Source of the DNA: Pelodera strongyloides
Taxonomy: Eukaryota; Nematoda; Chromadorea; Rhabditida; Rhabditidae
Assembly: GCA_036852015.1 (NCBI GenBank)
Contig: JAANDG010000056.1
Coordinates: 1-64,000, forward strand
DNA: 64,000 nucleotides
Reading direction: 5' to 3'
The position numbers and the translations under genes were made by a program. The notes below the pieces were generated by a model, which was not told the origin of the DNA, searched no databases, and worked only from the letters and a program-made list of their open reading frames with translations. Shown here piece after piece: positions 11,031 through 23,400 of the stretch (position 1 is the first letter of the stretch; every line of letters begins with the position of its first letter).

Positions 11031-11795
11031 TAATATATATATTAGTATTGTTGTATTGTTTCAATTTAACATTAGTTACATCAATATTTGTTGTATTTCA
11101 TTGTAGTGTACACCATACTACAAATGACGTTAGGGTATCATAAGCGTATTCTTGCGTTGTTTATAGCTATGCGTTTGTTTCATCCCTTTGTGTGGAGTGG
11201 GCGGAGCCCAAATTTCGTCATTCTGACGAGTGTCGCTGGTGCGTGCGGTTGCTCGCCCGGCGATGTAGTTTTGTTTGTTTTTCTTGTTATTTTTAACCAT
11301 GTTTCATTGAGAACACGAAAGTGTTTTACTCACAGTTATGTATTGAGTGGTGCGATCCAAAAACCCACGAAATAGATTGCATGTTGTTAGTTTATGTTCG
11401 TTTCGGTGATATGTAGTAATCTGTGTTAAATACTTGTTCTGTATTTTCATCATTTCTTCAAGGATCTCACTTCTCATCATACTACTTGTTTTGATTGTTA
11501 TTACTGTTGTTTATTGCTTTATTTATGGTTTGCATGTGTTTATGTTTTAGTAAATATTAACCTTAAATGCTGTGCAATTCTTGTCATTGGGATGAGTCCC
11601 TCTGCCATATTTTATGTGCTTGAATCTATATTTTATATGTACACGCTTTTGTTTATGGTTGGATGGTTAGGTGAAATCGAGATTCTTGTTCCGAACAGAA
11701 TCTAACCTTATTCATCCGAGCTGGTAAGTTTTGAGTCTCTAATTTCTCACTCTTATCTTCTCTTATTTACAACTCTTTTTCCTTATTTTCCTTAC
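11031..11795 (+). repeat. 3' LTR of the gypsy element
   Basis: Second copy of the 1661-2399 LTR, 765 bp, without the base losses seen in the left copy, so probably the more faithful sequence. It is directly followed by half of a Harbinger-like MITE. Confidence 0.9.
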
Positions 11796-11796
11796 T

Positions 11797-11866
11797 CAAA
11801 TTCATACTGTATTTTTTGCTTTCACAAAGCATTAAATCCTTTCGGAAAGGGCAACCCGAACGCGCC
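11797..11866. mobile_element. Half of a Harbinger-like MITE
   Basis: Matches the right half of the complete element at 32807-33076, from CAAATTCATACTGTATTTTT to GCAACCCGAACGCGCC. The left half is missing, although it would be expected on the far side of the gypsy element. Confidence 0.75.
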
Positions 11867-12669
11867 ATTACTATTTCCCAAATTTCAGATTTTCGCTGCT
11901 TCTCTCATGCTCTCGGGGTTGACTTCGACTTTGAGAACTTTAATAAAATTTTATACACAGCCGTGCCCACAAGGAATATAAGCCACTTAAATGTACTGGT
12001 ACTGGAAAAAAGTACTATCCAGTACTTAAGGGGACCGATCCCATGATGGTGGCTTATTTGTACATTATAATAATAAATTATTAGCATACGTAAAGAAAAC
12101 AGTGTAACGGGCAGGCTGCGTTGTAAAGTACACATAATAAATAAAGCATAACAAAGTTGAACGAAGCTTACTAAGTGATATGTCTAATATAATGATTCAA
12201 CAAAATATATATGTTCAGATGTGTGTTGTGCGTTGATGCGACACTTACAATTATTGTTAGCATTTTTCACCCAGCAACCTATCATCTATCATTTCGATTT
12301 CAGCCCTACTATATCAATAACTTGTACAAAGGTTTCGCCTTAGCTACTCAGACAAGAAATATCAGGATAGCGGCTCGAATGTCTCCGATAGAACGTATGA
12401 AGGAATATTGTGCGTACATGCAATATGTAAGTATGAAAAATAATAGTAAGATTAATTTATGCATTTGTACATTTGAGTTTTATTAAAATTGATTACAACC
12501 GTTACGTCATGAGTCATTCATGGATACGTTATGAGGCTAGGAAACGCATACAGCATCGCTGCAGATCGCGGCGGCGTTTCTCGAATACTGGGAGACATTT
12601 CACAGCGAAAGCGATTTATGCATGGTAAGACGGTTATTCGATTACCAGTTTTCAACCTTTATTCCTATA

Positions 12670-12905
12670 CCAGTCGGTTCACGCCACCTGAGGCGACTTA
12701 CATGGAAATATGATTGGTTTAGCATGGGCATACTTATATACAAAGCTTCAAACGTATCATAAGAAATTCACATAATAGGAAACAATTGCATATGCTACTT
12801 CGATATTGAGCTGCGGCACTCTTTATACCCGAACACGAAATTTGCATTTCCGTAACGCACATCGATATGCAAATTACGCTACAGTTACTCTATTATATAA
12901 TAAGA
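12670..12905 (-). mobile_element. Non-autonomous Helitron H1
   Basis: On the minus strand it begins A|TCTTATTATATAATAG and ends in a hairpin (CCTCAGGTGGCG type) followed by CTGG|T. These are Helitron hallmarks: 5' TC, a 3' hairpin close to CTRR, insertion between A and T. 236 bp, no ORF, closely similar to 47552-47788. Lies in intron 4 of copy A; copy D lacks it. Confidence 0.72.
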
Positions 12906-13486
12906 TAGCTACATAATAACATACATTGTTACAAAAATCGACCAGCATTTATTCCAGAAGATGGCGGAATTCATCCAAATATGTCACGAATTTCGGCAAA
13001 CTCGAGAGATATTTGCTGCAAAGCTCTACGAGAAACTGTGTCTTAGCGAAGAAGGATGTTATAATGTGATGAAGTTTTATGATGACGACCTCCCGTATTG
13101 TGTAAAAAATACGGCAATTAGTGAATTTAAGGTTAGTTTAGTTTTAAGGGGGTCAGAACTCTAATTTTGTTTCCTTAGAATGTAGGTTTTTAGGAGGCGG
13201 TTTACCTTTTTTAGCACATCTGCGATATTCCATATTTCGTATTTTTATCGACAACCAATGTTTGCTTCAGAATTCCTCGGTTGGATCGTGGCGTCACGCA
13301 ATTATCAACTATTGTAAACTAACTGAAATGGTTCCTGAAGCAAAAACTGAAAAATATGATAGGACAATTCTTACAGAAAAAGGCAGAACGAAAGAGAATT
13401 TGAGGGATATGTGTCTCTATCTGAGGTACCTTAGGAAATTGGTTAACTGTCCTCCAAAACAACCTTAGGAAATCGGAAATTTTTCC

Positions 13487-13797
13487 GCGTCAGGATCTGA
13501 CGAAATACGGTTGGATTCGCCCAGGTTTCGCCGCGCACTTCGCTCAGTCCTCGTTGACTCTCGCCAGGTCCGGACGAGTGCAATGACTACCCATTTGCGA
13601 ACCGAGGGCGAAGATTGGGCGAAAGCGCCGCGCTCCCTTTTTATCTGTTTTGAATAGATTTTCACATTTACTGTTATTTTCGTCCGTTGGGTGCATAGCC
13701 CTTCCGCCGGTCGTACCTGACGAGAGGCTGGCGAATACCGGGCGAACCTTTTTTTTCGCCGCGCGCCAAACAAGTTTCGCACTGAATAACGTGCGCC
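13487..13797. repeat. GC-rich dispersed repeat
   Basis: Shares its layout and many short words (CGCCGCGC, CGAGTGCA.TGACTAC, TTGGGCGAAAG) with 61934-62230 in an intron of the phosphatase gene. Lies in intron 6 of copy A. No ORF is conserved between the two copies. Class unknown. Confidence 0.5.
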
Positions 13798-14547
13798 TAT
13801 TTAGATACCGCCTGCTACCGGAAGAAGGAAAAGAACAAGAAATACCTGAGGATGCGGCTGACTACGACACATTTGACACAGAAACGACAACAGAATATCA
13901 AACCGGAGGAGCCATGTTGGTCGCGTTAGGATGGTGGAACGTGGTTTTTCCTATTTTAGCTAAATTATAAATGCGTTCCAAATTTCGATTCTGCAGATAA
14001 GAAATAATAGCATAAAAAACATTTGGATTAATCTAATCGAAGTCTCATGTTTGCATCCAGCAACGTTCAAAGTTCTTAATGTGATTGTTTTAAGGTTTTT
14101 GGATGACTTGTTCACGTTTGAGGTCAAATCCAATTAATGAAGGTTTCTCTTTTATTTTAGAAGGAACGTTTCAAATGATCACTTGAACAAAGCTAACATT
14201 TGTTATCTTTGAGATTACTGCTTTATACTTATACAGTTGATTAGTCCTTCACCAATAACGTGGCGCAGAGTGCCAATTTATGTACTAAAATAAAATAATT
14301 AATTGTAATATTGTTGTCGCGTACTTTACAGTTATCTTTCTCCTTTATTGGCATTCATATTCATAACCAACTTGCAATATACATTACTACATGGACAGCG
14401 GTTGGTCTACTATGAAATAAAAAAATTGCTGCGTACTAACAATAAAAACCTTTGTATTCCAAGTTCACTTTTTGAAAAATTCATTCTCGCATATTTAGTT
14501 TTTTGTTTGCGGAGATAAAACTTGCTGTCCCAAAACAAAGACTTTTT

Positions 14548-14551
14548 ATTT

Positions 14552-14593
<42 letters not shown>

Positions 14594-16240
14594 TTATTAC
14601 ACCACAAAGGTGCGCACAAACATACATAATTAAGACAATAAATACAGTTAAGACAGAAAAACGGTAATAAGGGACATAAGGTACATGTGTAAAGGTAAGC
14701 GGAAATGCTGGGGCATCGAACAAAGGTAGTTAGCAGAGCACTGTAAACCCGGCAGCTGGACACTATCGTCACTAACACACATAAGCGTGCACAGACCCAG
14801 GGTTACGTCAGTGGCTAAATTCACCGAACGACCTAGGCGCAATACTTGCATTTATAACTGTGACACGTGTGAAAGTGAATTGACTGTGCGATCCAATTTG
14901 CTACGCAATGGGTTTGACTGGCATAGGCATTTCAGTGGAAGTGTGTTCGCCCAGTAGCAATCCATAAAAGACACATATAAATTGTTCGGGTAAAACAACG
15001 AATAGGTGTATAAACCAGCCAAGTGGAATTGTCATGGTTAATATGCCAGATAATGTCAACGGGGAATGCTAAGGTCTAAGAGAGTTATCATAACAAGTTT
15101 TTCCAAGCGAGCTTTGAATGTGTCCACAGAAGGAGCTCCAAAAATATCTGGTGGCAACTTCCGCGACCATTTAGTCACTCTGTGAAAGAACGAGTGCAAT
15201 AGAGCATTTGAGCGTGTGAACGGAGTTGTAAGCTGAAAATAACGATTTCGGCCGAACCCGGGCCTCCAAACAATTATTTGCTTGGACGCAACCGAGTCAA
15301 GCCATTTACACCCTAAAAAGATAGCACAAATCGATATTAGCACGACGAACTGTGAGCGATTTTAAGTGAAACATTTCTAAACGACAGGCATAGGATGGCC
15401 AAGAAAAGGTATTATTTCGGACAAAGTGACAACGGTAATATAACAATCTGGTGAACAAGCGTTGTACTTTTTCAAGCATAGTTACAAAACGTTTATGATG
15501 AGGATTCCAAACAAGCACAGAAAATTCTAACAATGGGATAACATATGAATTAAATACAGTAAGATAAATTTTGGGCGATTTTACAGACAGTGAACGAAAT
15601 AAAAGGTGAACTTTGGAGATTGCGGAGGAAACAACCTTTTGAATATGAGTGTGGAAGGACATTTTGTTGTCAAAGAATACCCCAAGGTCTCGAATGGTAT
15701 CGACGGGATTTATGACCACGGAATTTACAGAATAAGAGGATGGAGTAGGAGAACGCCCTAATCGAAGATAATAACATTTGGTCGGTGCAATATTGAGTTG
15801 CCACTGAGTACACCAATTAGAGAAGATATTAATAGATTCTTGTAATTTTACCTTTTTCCCTAACTGCATATAGCTTGATATCATCAGCAAACATCCGCAC
15901 ATGTATAGGTGGATGAATAGACAATAGTGAGGGAAGTTCACGAACATATAAAAGGAACAGAGGCCATATTCACCACTCCGATTCCCTCGGAGAAACATTT
16001 CCTGGGACAGAAAATAACATTCTAATATGAGACACGCACAGAAACAGACAGGGAATTCCCCCTAGGGAATTGAGTGGTGAATATGGCCTCTGAAGAGGAC
16101 CGAGTATAGATCCCTGTGGAGCGCCCGATGGCGATGCAAATGTTTCAGATAAATTATGACCAACTTTGACTTGGTAAGTACGATTTGACAAGAATGATCG
16201 TATCCAATAAAGAATGTTTTCAAAAATATATTTTGCATTC
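14548..16240 (-). mobile_element. 5'-truncated LINE with reverse transcriptase
   Basis: Minus-strand RT fragment. It shows RSFLSNRTYQVKVG and GAPQGSILGPL (RT motif), then FADD (the catalytic box, visible in frame as RMFADDIKLYAV near 15875-15900), then DLGVFFDNKMSF, YVIPLLEF and LEKVQRLFTRLLY, typical of CR1/Jockey/I-group LINEs. The 3' end carries a (TAA)n tract at 14553-14592. A 135-bp MITE interrupts the RT at 15958-16092. Copy D has no LINE at the matching place (about 38010), so the insertion postdates the A/D duplication. Confidence 0.82.
15958..16092. mobile_element. Short palindromic MITE P1
   Basis: 135 bp with perfect 21-bp inverted ends of the form CAGAGGCCATATTCACC. Inserted into the LINE RT between the GPL and YVREL motifs. 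Relatives at 48175-48309 and 59158-59293. Confidence 0.75.
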
Positions 16241-16740
16241 TCTGTGGCCTGGCTGTTCCGCACTCTGCGCGAAACTCAAAATCACCTTAGGATTACCGTG
16301 GCTGAGGCTGGAGGGAACCGACGTTTACTGCGTGCACATCAATAAACCGAAACGTGTGAGGAGAGGAGAGGTTGTTGTTGTTGTTGTTGAATGATGTGAC
16401 GACTCTGGTGATGTAATTCGTCAGCTCTAGCGCCATGCACCGAGGCTGTCCATTTTTATCACGGAGTGACTTCTGTTGCCCCGACCTCTGATTTAACATC
16501 TACGTAAATTTAGGTTTTCTCAGGTAACTTTGCCTTCTGTATTGTTTGGCTGGGTCAGTGTATCATGTTTTGGAAATGTAATGCGTCTGTTTGGTATTGT
16601 AGATGTAGATTATCCCTGAAGTTATCACGAACCTGTAATGCTTAACTTTTAGTTGTCGATCACTGGTGTAAGTCTCTTTTACTCCACTGAACACACTCAC
16701 CTAATCACCTCCGACCTTTTTTGGTTCTGCTTGTTTTAAC
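16241..16740. repeat. 3' flank shared with copy D
   Basis: Bases about 16243-16396 and 16670-16720 match 38018-38240 (TGGCCTGG..TTCCGCA, TTACTCCACTGAACACACTC). Together with the exon and intron matches this marks a segmental duplication carrying copies A and D. This copy has about 270 extra bases in the middle. A (GTT)n run lies at about 16373-16390. Confidence 0.65.
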
Positions 16741-17861
16741 GTTCTATTTCTTAAAATTAGAAAATGCTGAATTTTTAGCATTAAACGAACTATGATAATA
16801 GTCCGAACGATGGAAACAACTGTAACGGTGGAATCTCTTTATTGAGAACGGACAACCAACAAGACAGGGTTTGAGTGCTTTAGTCCAAGGAGTATTCAGG
16901 GGCACCAGGCTCTCTGCTGAATCTCTTCTTATGCCGGGGGATCCACACCACTCTGCGACACTGGAGAACACCACCACTTACGTCCACGAAGAGTCCAACG
17001 ACCACTACGGATCGAAGGGGAACAAGCAGTTTTGTACGGTCCTGCTAAACCGTGATCAGACTTAACGGCTCTGTCAGACCGTAGGCAGTTTATGGGTAAC
17101 GCTGCCAACCTTTGGGTATTAACCGGTACCGAGCCGTGATGGGCCGCTAGCTAAACCAGCGCTCAGCCCGAAGGCCTTGCTGCCAGTCTTTGCCAGTTGC
17201 TTCCACGCTCTCCAGCCCTAGCCGAGAGAATTTAAACATAAGTTAACATTCTAATAGTGTCGTTACTTCCTGTCATTGCGTACAGAGCGTCATCATTAGA
17301 CACTAGTAATTAACTATGTTTTAGGATACGTTTCATATATAATTCTATAAAGTTGCAACGTATAGTTGCAACAAGCATATTGATTTTTAAAGCGATCAAT
17401 CGGTCTAGTTTTGCTGTTTCTGAATTTTGTCGAGCACGACGACAGTACGCCATTATATACATAAATAATTGTTCACTTTTTGCGCGTTATAAATATATAT
17501 ATTGTTTATTGTTATTGTACAATTACGATTTACATGATCGTGCTTGTCATCTTCGATTCGGTGCCAGATACAATGTACTCAAGTAAACTATTGTGGCGGA
17601 TTTGAAAGGGACGCTTGTTTGCGCTTTTTCTCAGATTGAAAGATGATCCCAACCGCCTATCACAAGCTATATGTATATACTCATTTTTGGTTCACTCCCC
17701 TAACCTTACCGTATATGATAGCAAAAGCACAGAGCCAATTTTTTTAGAAGAGATTATCCATTTCTTGGACGCAATTAAATCGTAAGACTCTCTTATTTCG
17801 ACTGTTTTCTCTCTGCTTTCTCTCTCTCTATCTCTCTCTACTTGCTTGATCTATCTTGCTC

Positions 17862-17894
<33 letters not shown>

Positions 17895-18280
17895 GATAAG
17901 GTGCTGGGGACTTGAGACAAAACGAGCATATCTAAACGAGCATGTGAACTTGCGATTTGCTATCGGGATTGTATATGTGTTTGAATTCTTTTCACAATTA
18001 ATAAAAAATAAGATAAAACTAACGATCGCAGAGTGGTTTCCTTCCACCTGCTCTTTTTGTCTGCCCCTTCTGTGTCTGGCTATACAGTCGGCGAGTCGGC
18101 TACCCTCGGGACACACACAACAAGGAAATGAAAAGATGCAATTGCTTTTCCATACTGTATACTCTAAGGAAAACTTACGTGAAAAGCTTCGCGATGGTGA
18201 AGCCAGTTCCAACTCAGATTGTATATTTTATAATAAACACCCTTTACAAAAATTATGAACAAATAATAGACATAGGTTCA
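16741..18280. other. Gap without recognisable gene; possible solo LTR
   Basis: No family exon found. 16805-17235 is more G+C-rich, and its reverse strand ends with a CTCAATAAAGAGATTCCACC stretch like an LTR R-U5 region, so it may be a solo LTR; no partner is visible. A (TA)n microsatellite lies at 17862-17893. The rest is A+T-rich and unremarkable. Confidence 0.35.
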
Positions 18281-18686
18281 AGGGTCAGGCCCATTTCGAA
18301 TTACCCCTATTTTTGGTGACTACATCGGATTCTCCGTTTCAAATATAGTAGGCTGAATTTTTTTCCAATTTTCAGTCGTAATATTCACGCATTATTCAGC
18401 AATTTACCATGGCCAGTCATACCAACTATATATCGCAGTTGTCACGCCCCTCCGCGCTAATTGGGCAATATGCTCTATTGGGCGTGGCAATTGCGATATT
18501 AGCCAATCAGCGCGAATGGGCGTTACAACTGCGATTGATTGTTGTGTATGACTGGCCATGGTAAATTGCTGAAAACTGCGTGAATATTGCGACTCAAAAT
18601 TGGAAAAAATTCAGCCTGCTATATTTGAAACGGAGAATCCGATGGAGTCATCAAAAATAGGTGTAATTTGAAGTGGGCCTGACCCT
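18281..18686. mobile_element. TTAA palindromic MITE, GTCAGG family, copy a
   Basis: Ends AGGGTCAGGCCCATTTC and its complement, with arms of over 100 bp, flanked on the right by TTAA and on the left by TTCA. TTAA targets are the signature of piggyBac-type transposons. No transposase. Confidence 0.75.
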
Positions 18687-18710
18687 TTAACACTGATACA
18701 CCCTGTTTAG

Positions 18711-18891
18711 ACACCGTCTTCTGCCAGAAGAAGGAAAAGAACAAAAAGTACCCGAGCTATCAGACGCAGACTATTATGACCTGTACGACACTGAAACGAC
18801 AACAGAAGATCAAAGCGGAATCGGAGCAACAATGTCACGCACCATACCATTCTGGAGCGTAGTTTATTTAATGGTAATGGCTCATTTGTGA
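18711..18891 (+). pseudogene. Orphan exon 7 of the Cys-rich family (copy B)
   Basis: After a CTGTTTAG acceptor comes HRLLPEEGKEQKVPELSD, then DTETTTEDQSG and a hydrophobic C-terminus (FWSVVYLMVMAHL) ending in TGA. It matches exon 7 of the other copies, including acceptor phase. I found none of exons 1-6 upstream back to 13971, so this is a gene relic. The exon itself is undamaged. Confidence 0.72.
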
Positions 18892-19412
18892 GGTAAACAA
18901 GTATTTTATCGCTACGCTTAACATTCAACGAAGGGCAACTTGAGTTACTTGAACAGTGCGCGTGTGTGTGAAAAAAGTGATACATTGATCTGTTTATGCA
19001 GCTTACGTTCGTTTACCTTTCGAAAAAACGGATGTTACTAATGTTTGAAATCACGTTTAAGGGCAAGAGTGACAGGATCGTATGTCTCACATAATGGGGT
19101 TTGCATGTAAAATTTACCGTATTTTAGAACATCAAGTCAATATTCGTATTCAATAAATGTTATAGTTTCGGTGAACAAATTTGAACAAAAAAAGGAAAAG
19201 CCATCAAATATACAATACGTTGATCAGTTCATCGCATTTTAGTATTTACAGTATAGCACGTGACATATGCACATGACATATGACATATGCAAAATAAAGC
19301 CTAAAATGTTTTTTCGGACCCAAACCTTTTATTTCGTGTATCTTATCTGTTAACTTGTTCTGTTTACGTATTTATTTTCTTCTTATATCTTTTCCTCTCT
19401 AATATAGTTATA
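18892..19412. other. Gap, nothing recognised
   Basis: A+T-rich sequence between the orphan exon and the Helitron pair. Only a short direct repeat (ATGACATATG, about 19262-19290) stands out. Confidence 0.5.
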
Positions 19413-19651
19413 CCAGACGGCTATCGCCGCCTGAGGCGACTTTCAATGCATAAAATGCAGGAAGATCAGTGAGCACACTTATGTGAAACGTTTGCAACGT
19501 ATCTTGAAAAATCATGAAATAAAATTCGAATTTCGCTTGCTCAAGACGGGGCGCCGGCTCTCCTTTTATACCCTTTAGATATTTAAATTTTCGTTGCGTT
19601 CACATGCGGCTTCAAACAAAAAAGTAAACTCTTCTCCTTTATATAATAAGA
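19413..19651 (-). mobile_element. Non-autonomous Helitron H2
   Basis: Minus-strand orientation: 5' TCTTATTATATAAAGG, 3' hairpin CGCCTCAGGCGGCG followed by CCGTCTGG and then T. 239 bp. Directly joined to H3 with no bases between. Confidence 0.75.
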
Positions 19652-20030
19652 CCAGACGCCTGCGCCGCCTGAGGCGCCTTCTCGTACATTTTTATTTCAT
19701 AAATACGTGAAACGTGGATTGAAAAGTTATTCAAAAAATTAGCATATGCTAAAATCCTCGCTTTATTGCTTCTTTTGTAGCTCTAGATTTGCATGTTCTT
19801 TGTATTTCAATCGAAGTACTTTGAGAGCCGCCGACGCGCCCGAACGATATACCACACACATTCCGTATATGCAGCCTTTTTTGGACTTTTATGAGGGGGC
19901 GCTCGGGATGTGAGATGGCTCAGTGCATGGGAACATGAACTACTGAACCAATCCTACTTCCTGAGCGTAACGCACATCATCCAAACACACAATCGATCAA
20001 AAACAAAGCTCCCAACTTTATATAATAAGA
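19652..20030 (-). mobile_element. Non-autonomous Helitron H3
   Basis: Same ends as H2: 5' A|TCTTATTATATAAAG at 20030 and 3' GTCTGG at 19652, where the following T is the first base of H2. 379 bp, no ORF. Head-to-tail tandem with H2. Confidence 0.75.
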
Positions 20031-20473
20031 TTAGCTTTTATTTTACATACTATTTTTATGTACGTCCGCAGGGATGAATTTACAGCAGCAGGGAAGCAGG
20101 GATGAATGAAAGATTTGAGGATGCTAAACGTTTCCCGTTGTCATTTATTAGCAAATTGATTACTCTCTCTAATAATAAGAAGCATTATGAAGGCTATCAT
20201 TTGCTACCTTATAAAATAAACAGTTTTCCAAATGTTTCCGTTTATTGTTATTATGCAATTATGCTCTTCGCGCTATTCCACAAAACCTTGTGTAGTGTAA
20301 GACGAACTATTTGTATTGTAATACATGGCAAGATGCAGTGAATGTCCGCTCCTCCATATAATATACGTCAATTACTCTGGAATTTGATTAATGTGTATTG
20401 AATATGCCATCGAGAAATTTGCATGCTATTTTCCTTGAAGACTATATTCACCTGGTTTTACCTTATTCGAGCA

Positions 20474-23400
20474 ATGCAGTTTTTTTCGAGAGCCTTTTTT
20501 ATTCTTCTCTGTCAAACAATACAAGAATCGGAATGCAAAATTTTTGAATACCAAACAACACCGGAAGACCCAGCCAATATAATGAACCGAACTGACATCT
20601 ACTCAAGACCAGTGGGTATGGTACATTTCATGGTTAATTTGTTGTTTTACAACGCATAGAACGCAAATAAATGAACCGGTTTCTATAAACTGTCAAAAAA
20701 AATTTTAATGCTGATTACATAAGCTTGTTCAACTTTCTGAATTTTTAACATTATTGAATGTGGCGCTATTTGTGTGAAGTCGCATAATTTGGCGAGCTAT
20801 ATCTGACAATGACACGACGTATTAGTGTGCGAGAAGAGCGTGAACTACGGTCAATGAGCGAATTAGAGCGTGGCGTACATAAAACTACATAAAACAATCG
20901 AGACGGTTTCAGACTTTCGCTGCTACAGGTCTGCTCTCCCGGATGATTTCGATTTTCCGAAACAGTTTATTTACATTGGATATTCACTCATACTTGATGA
21001 GAGTGAAACACCAAATGTATGTACTAATGAAGCACACCATTACTACCCAACTCTTCAAGGAACCGACCCGATGATGGTGATGAGCTTATTTCATTTGTAC
21101 ATTCTATTCTTTTCATATGACTTAACGCAGCCAGAAACTAAGAATGTATATGTTGGGCGCATAACGGTACACTCGAAAACGGAACCCGAACTAAAAAAAC
21201 GCATTTTCAGCCATATTATATCAACACATTGTACAAAGGGATGATCCTAGCTTCCGAGACGGATACTTTCTTTGTGCGTGCTACAACTCCACTGCTACGC
21301 AACAAGGAATATTGTTCGAAAATGCCAGTGGTCAGACATAGAGCATTATATCTATTACAACGCGGATTTTATCATAACAGCGCTTGGATGAACCTGAATC
21401 AGATTCATAACGCTAGCCCGCGGGACATTTTCGGCGCAATGTTCCCCATTGGCAAGGAGTTCCCGCTCAATTGGCATGGTGGAAGGAAAACCCCTTAGGC
21501 AAACCCCCGGCGAAAGGGAGTCAAGTTGCTAGAGTTGCTACAAGTAGTGTTGCAAAGGGATCGGATCACTAGAAATCACCTCATTTTTTATCTTTTAGAT
21601 TAAGTGTACAAAGGCGAACTTCAACAAAGACCATGAAAATATTGCTTGAACTATTTCATAGAGACATTAGGGAACACAGGGGCAGGGAAAAAAAGGTGGG
21701 TATCGATCGGAATTACGATAAAAAAGTGTACGAAGAGAAACTTAGAACACAAGAGAAAACACACTGTTTTAAGCAAAATAAAGGCTTCACACTTTGTTTT
21801 GCTCAATGCTCGTCAAAACAGTGTATTTCAGCCAATTCTCTTAGGTTCTAAGTTTCCCTCTGTGTTACCCTAATCTCTCCCCGATGAAATAGTTCAAAAA
21901 ATATATAAAAAAAAATTTTTTTTTGCTCAATATTTCGTTGGAAATAATTTTCTGTTAAATTTGTTTTAGTGTTTCTGGTAGACACGGGGAATCTAATAAA
22001 AATAATAACTTTTTTGTTTTCTGAGGTGGATCTCACCCTTAAAGAGGGCAACATGCTGCCATTGAGGGAAACTCCCTACCAACTTGGAACAGAGCGTTTT
22101 TCCCCATGTATTAAGACCCACAGTAAAAAAGGGACTTAACAGTTTAAATATACTGTTATTCGTTCACGCGTAATGATGTATCTTACAATTAGTATATCCT
22201 AACTCAGTCAGGTGGCGCAGTGCCTAAGTCGCTGTCTCAAGAGCAGCGCAAACGTCGGTTGACTCCTACCTGACCAAGCCTTCTCATTGGGTACATCGGT
22301 AGCAGTTTCGGTTGCGGAGGAAAAGGGTGCTCAGTGGCTATCCCTAGCCAGGAAGTGAACTAACTCACTAACTGAAACCAAAAGCCAGAGCAGGCTGGAC
22401 CGTACATTTCAGGCACGGGACCTGCTCAGAGTTCAATTCTCTTGCGAAGACGTTAACCTTTAAAGGGTCAGGCCCATTTCAAATGACCCCTATTTTTGAT
22501 GATTCCATCTGATTCTCCATGTCAAATATAGTAGGATACGATATTTTTCTAATTATCAAGCGCAAAATTCACGCAGTATTCAGCAATTTACCATTGCCTG
22601 TCATACCCAACTATTCATCGCAGTTGTCACGCCCTTTCGCTCTCATTGGGCAATATGCTATATTGGGCGTGGCAATTGCGATATTGGCCAATCAGCGCGA
22701 ATGGGCGTGCCAACTGCGATAAATAGTTGGGTATGAGTGCCCACGGTAAATGATGAATATGTGTGAATTTTGCGCTTGAAAATTAAAAATATTGCATCCT
22801 ACTATATTTGACATGGAGAACCAGATGGAATCATCAAACATTGGGTCATTTGAAATGGCCTGACCTTACTGTATTTAGGCCCACAGTAAAAAAACGGATT
22901 CATCACTAAAGGGTCAGGCCCATTCAAATGACCCCGATCTTTGTGATTCCATCTGATCCCATGTAAATATAGTAGGATGCAATTTTTTCTAATTTCAAGC
23001 GCAAAATTCAGCCGTATTCAGCGTTTACCCATGCATCATACCCAAATATTTACCGCATTTGTCACGCCCCTTCGTGCTAATTGGGTACTATGCTCATTGG
23101 GCGTGGCAATGCGAATCGGCCATAGGACGATGACTGCCAACTGCTATAAATATTGTTATGACATCAATGTAATCCTGAATCTGAGTGATTTTGCGCTTGA
23201 AAATTAGAAAATTATTGCATCCTACTATATTTGACATGGAGAATCAGATGGAATCATCAAAGATAGGGGTCATTTGAAATGGGCCTGACCCTTTAAAGCG
23301 AAATACCGGCCGGTTTTTGAAACGCATCGAGTACTCCCTGCTTTCCTATGCTTCATATGCAAATGAGCATAAATTTCAACAAAAAATAGACCCTAATAGA

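Larger units (their letters stand above)
1661..11795 (+). mobile_element. Ty3/gypsy LTR retrotransposon
   Basis: Direct LTRs at 1661-2399 and 11031-11795 flank gag and pol in the order protease, reverse transcriptase, RNase H, integrase, which defines Ty3/gypsy. A purine tract (GAAGGAGGAGAG, 11018-11029) sits before the right LTR as a polypurine tract. The only TGG-type primer-site candidate after the left LTR is TGGGGGCCGAATGGCC at 2412. Coding damage: a frame change at about 5155 and in-frame stops at 8817 (TAG) and 9864 (TGA). No target-site duplication is visible: left flank AAAAG, right flank TCAAA. The pol sequence resembles Cer-type nematode elements (family recognition, not a search). 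Confidence 0.93.
131..13970 (+). pseudogene. Secreted Cys-rich family, copy A (7 exons, frameshifted)
   Basis: Member of a local family I cannot name. Exons: 131-257, 11889-12048, 12304-12426, 12565-12624, 12958-13131, 13271-13425, 13805-13970, with phases 1,0,0,0,0,2 as in the other copies. Exon 1 starts with a signal peptide (MKLFWSAVFLFLCQ). Exons 2-6 hold conserved cysteines in local motifs such as DFRC, KEYC, DLC, GCYNVM and NYCKL. Exon 7 is acidic and ends in a hydrophobic stretch (MLVALGWWNVVFPILAKL), which suggests a GPI or membrane anchor. Compared with copy D, exon 2 lacks one base near 11965-11980, so the frame breaks. Without that it would encode about 321 aa. Intron 1 is 11.6 kb because it holds a foldback element and a Ty3/gypsy element. 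Either a recent pseudogene or a sequence error; the other six exons are intact. Confidence 0.7.

Noticed and set aside
14481..14778. Tyr-rich and Leu-rich ORFs on the minus strand
   Set aside because: Pure translation of the (TAA)n microsatellite tail of the LINE.
18128..18258. SKENLREKL peptide resembling the exon 6 motif TKENLRDMC, as a hint of more of copy B
   Set aside because: Flanking residues, cysteines and splice sites of exon 6 are absent, so the match is probably chance.
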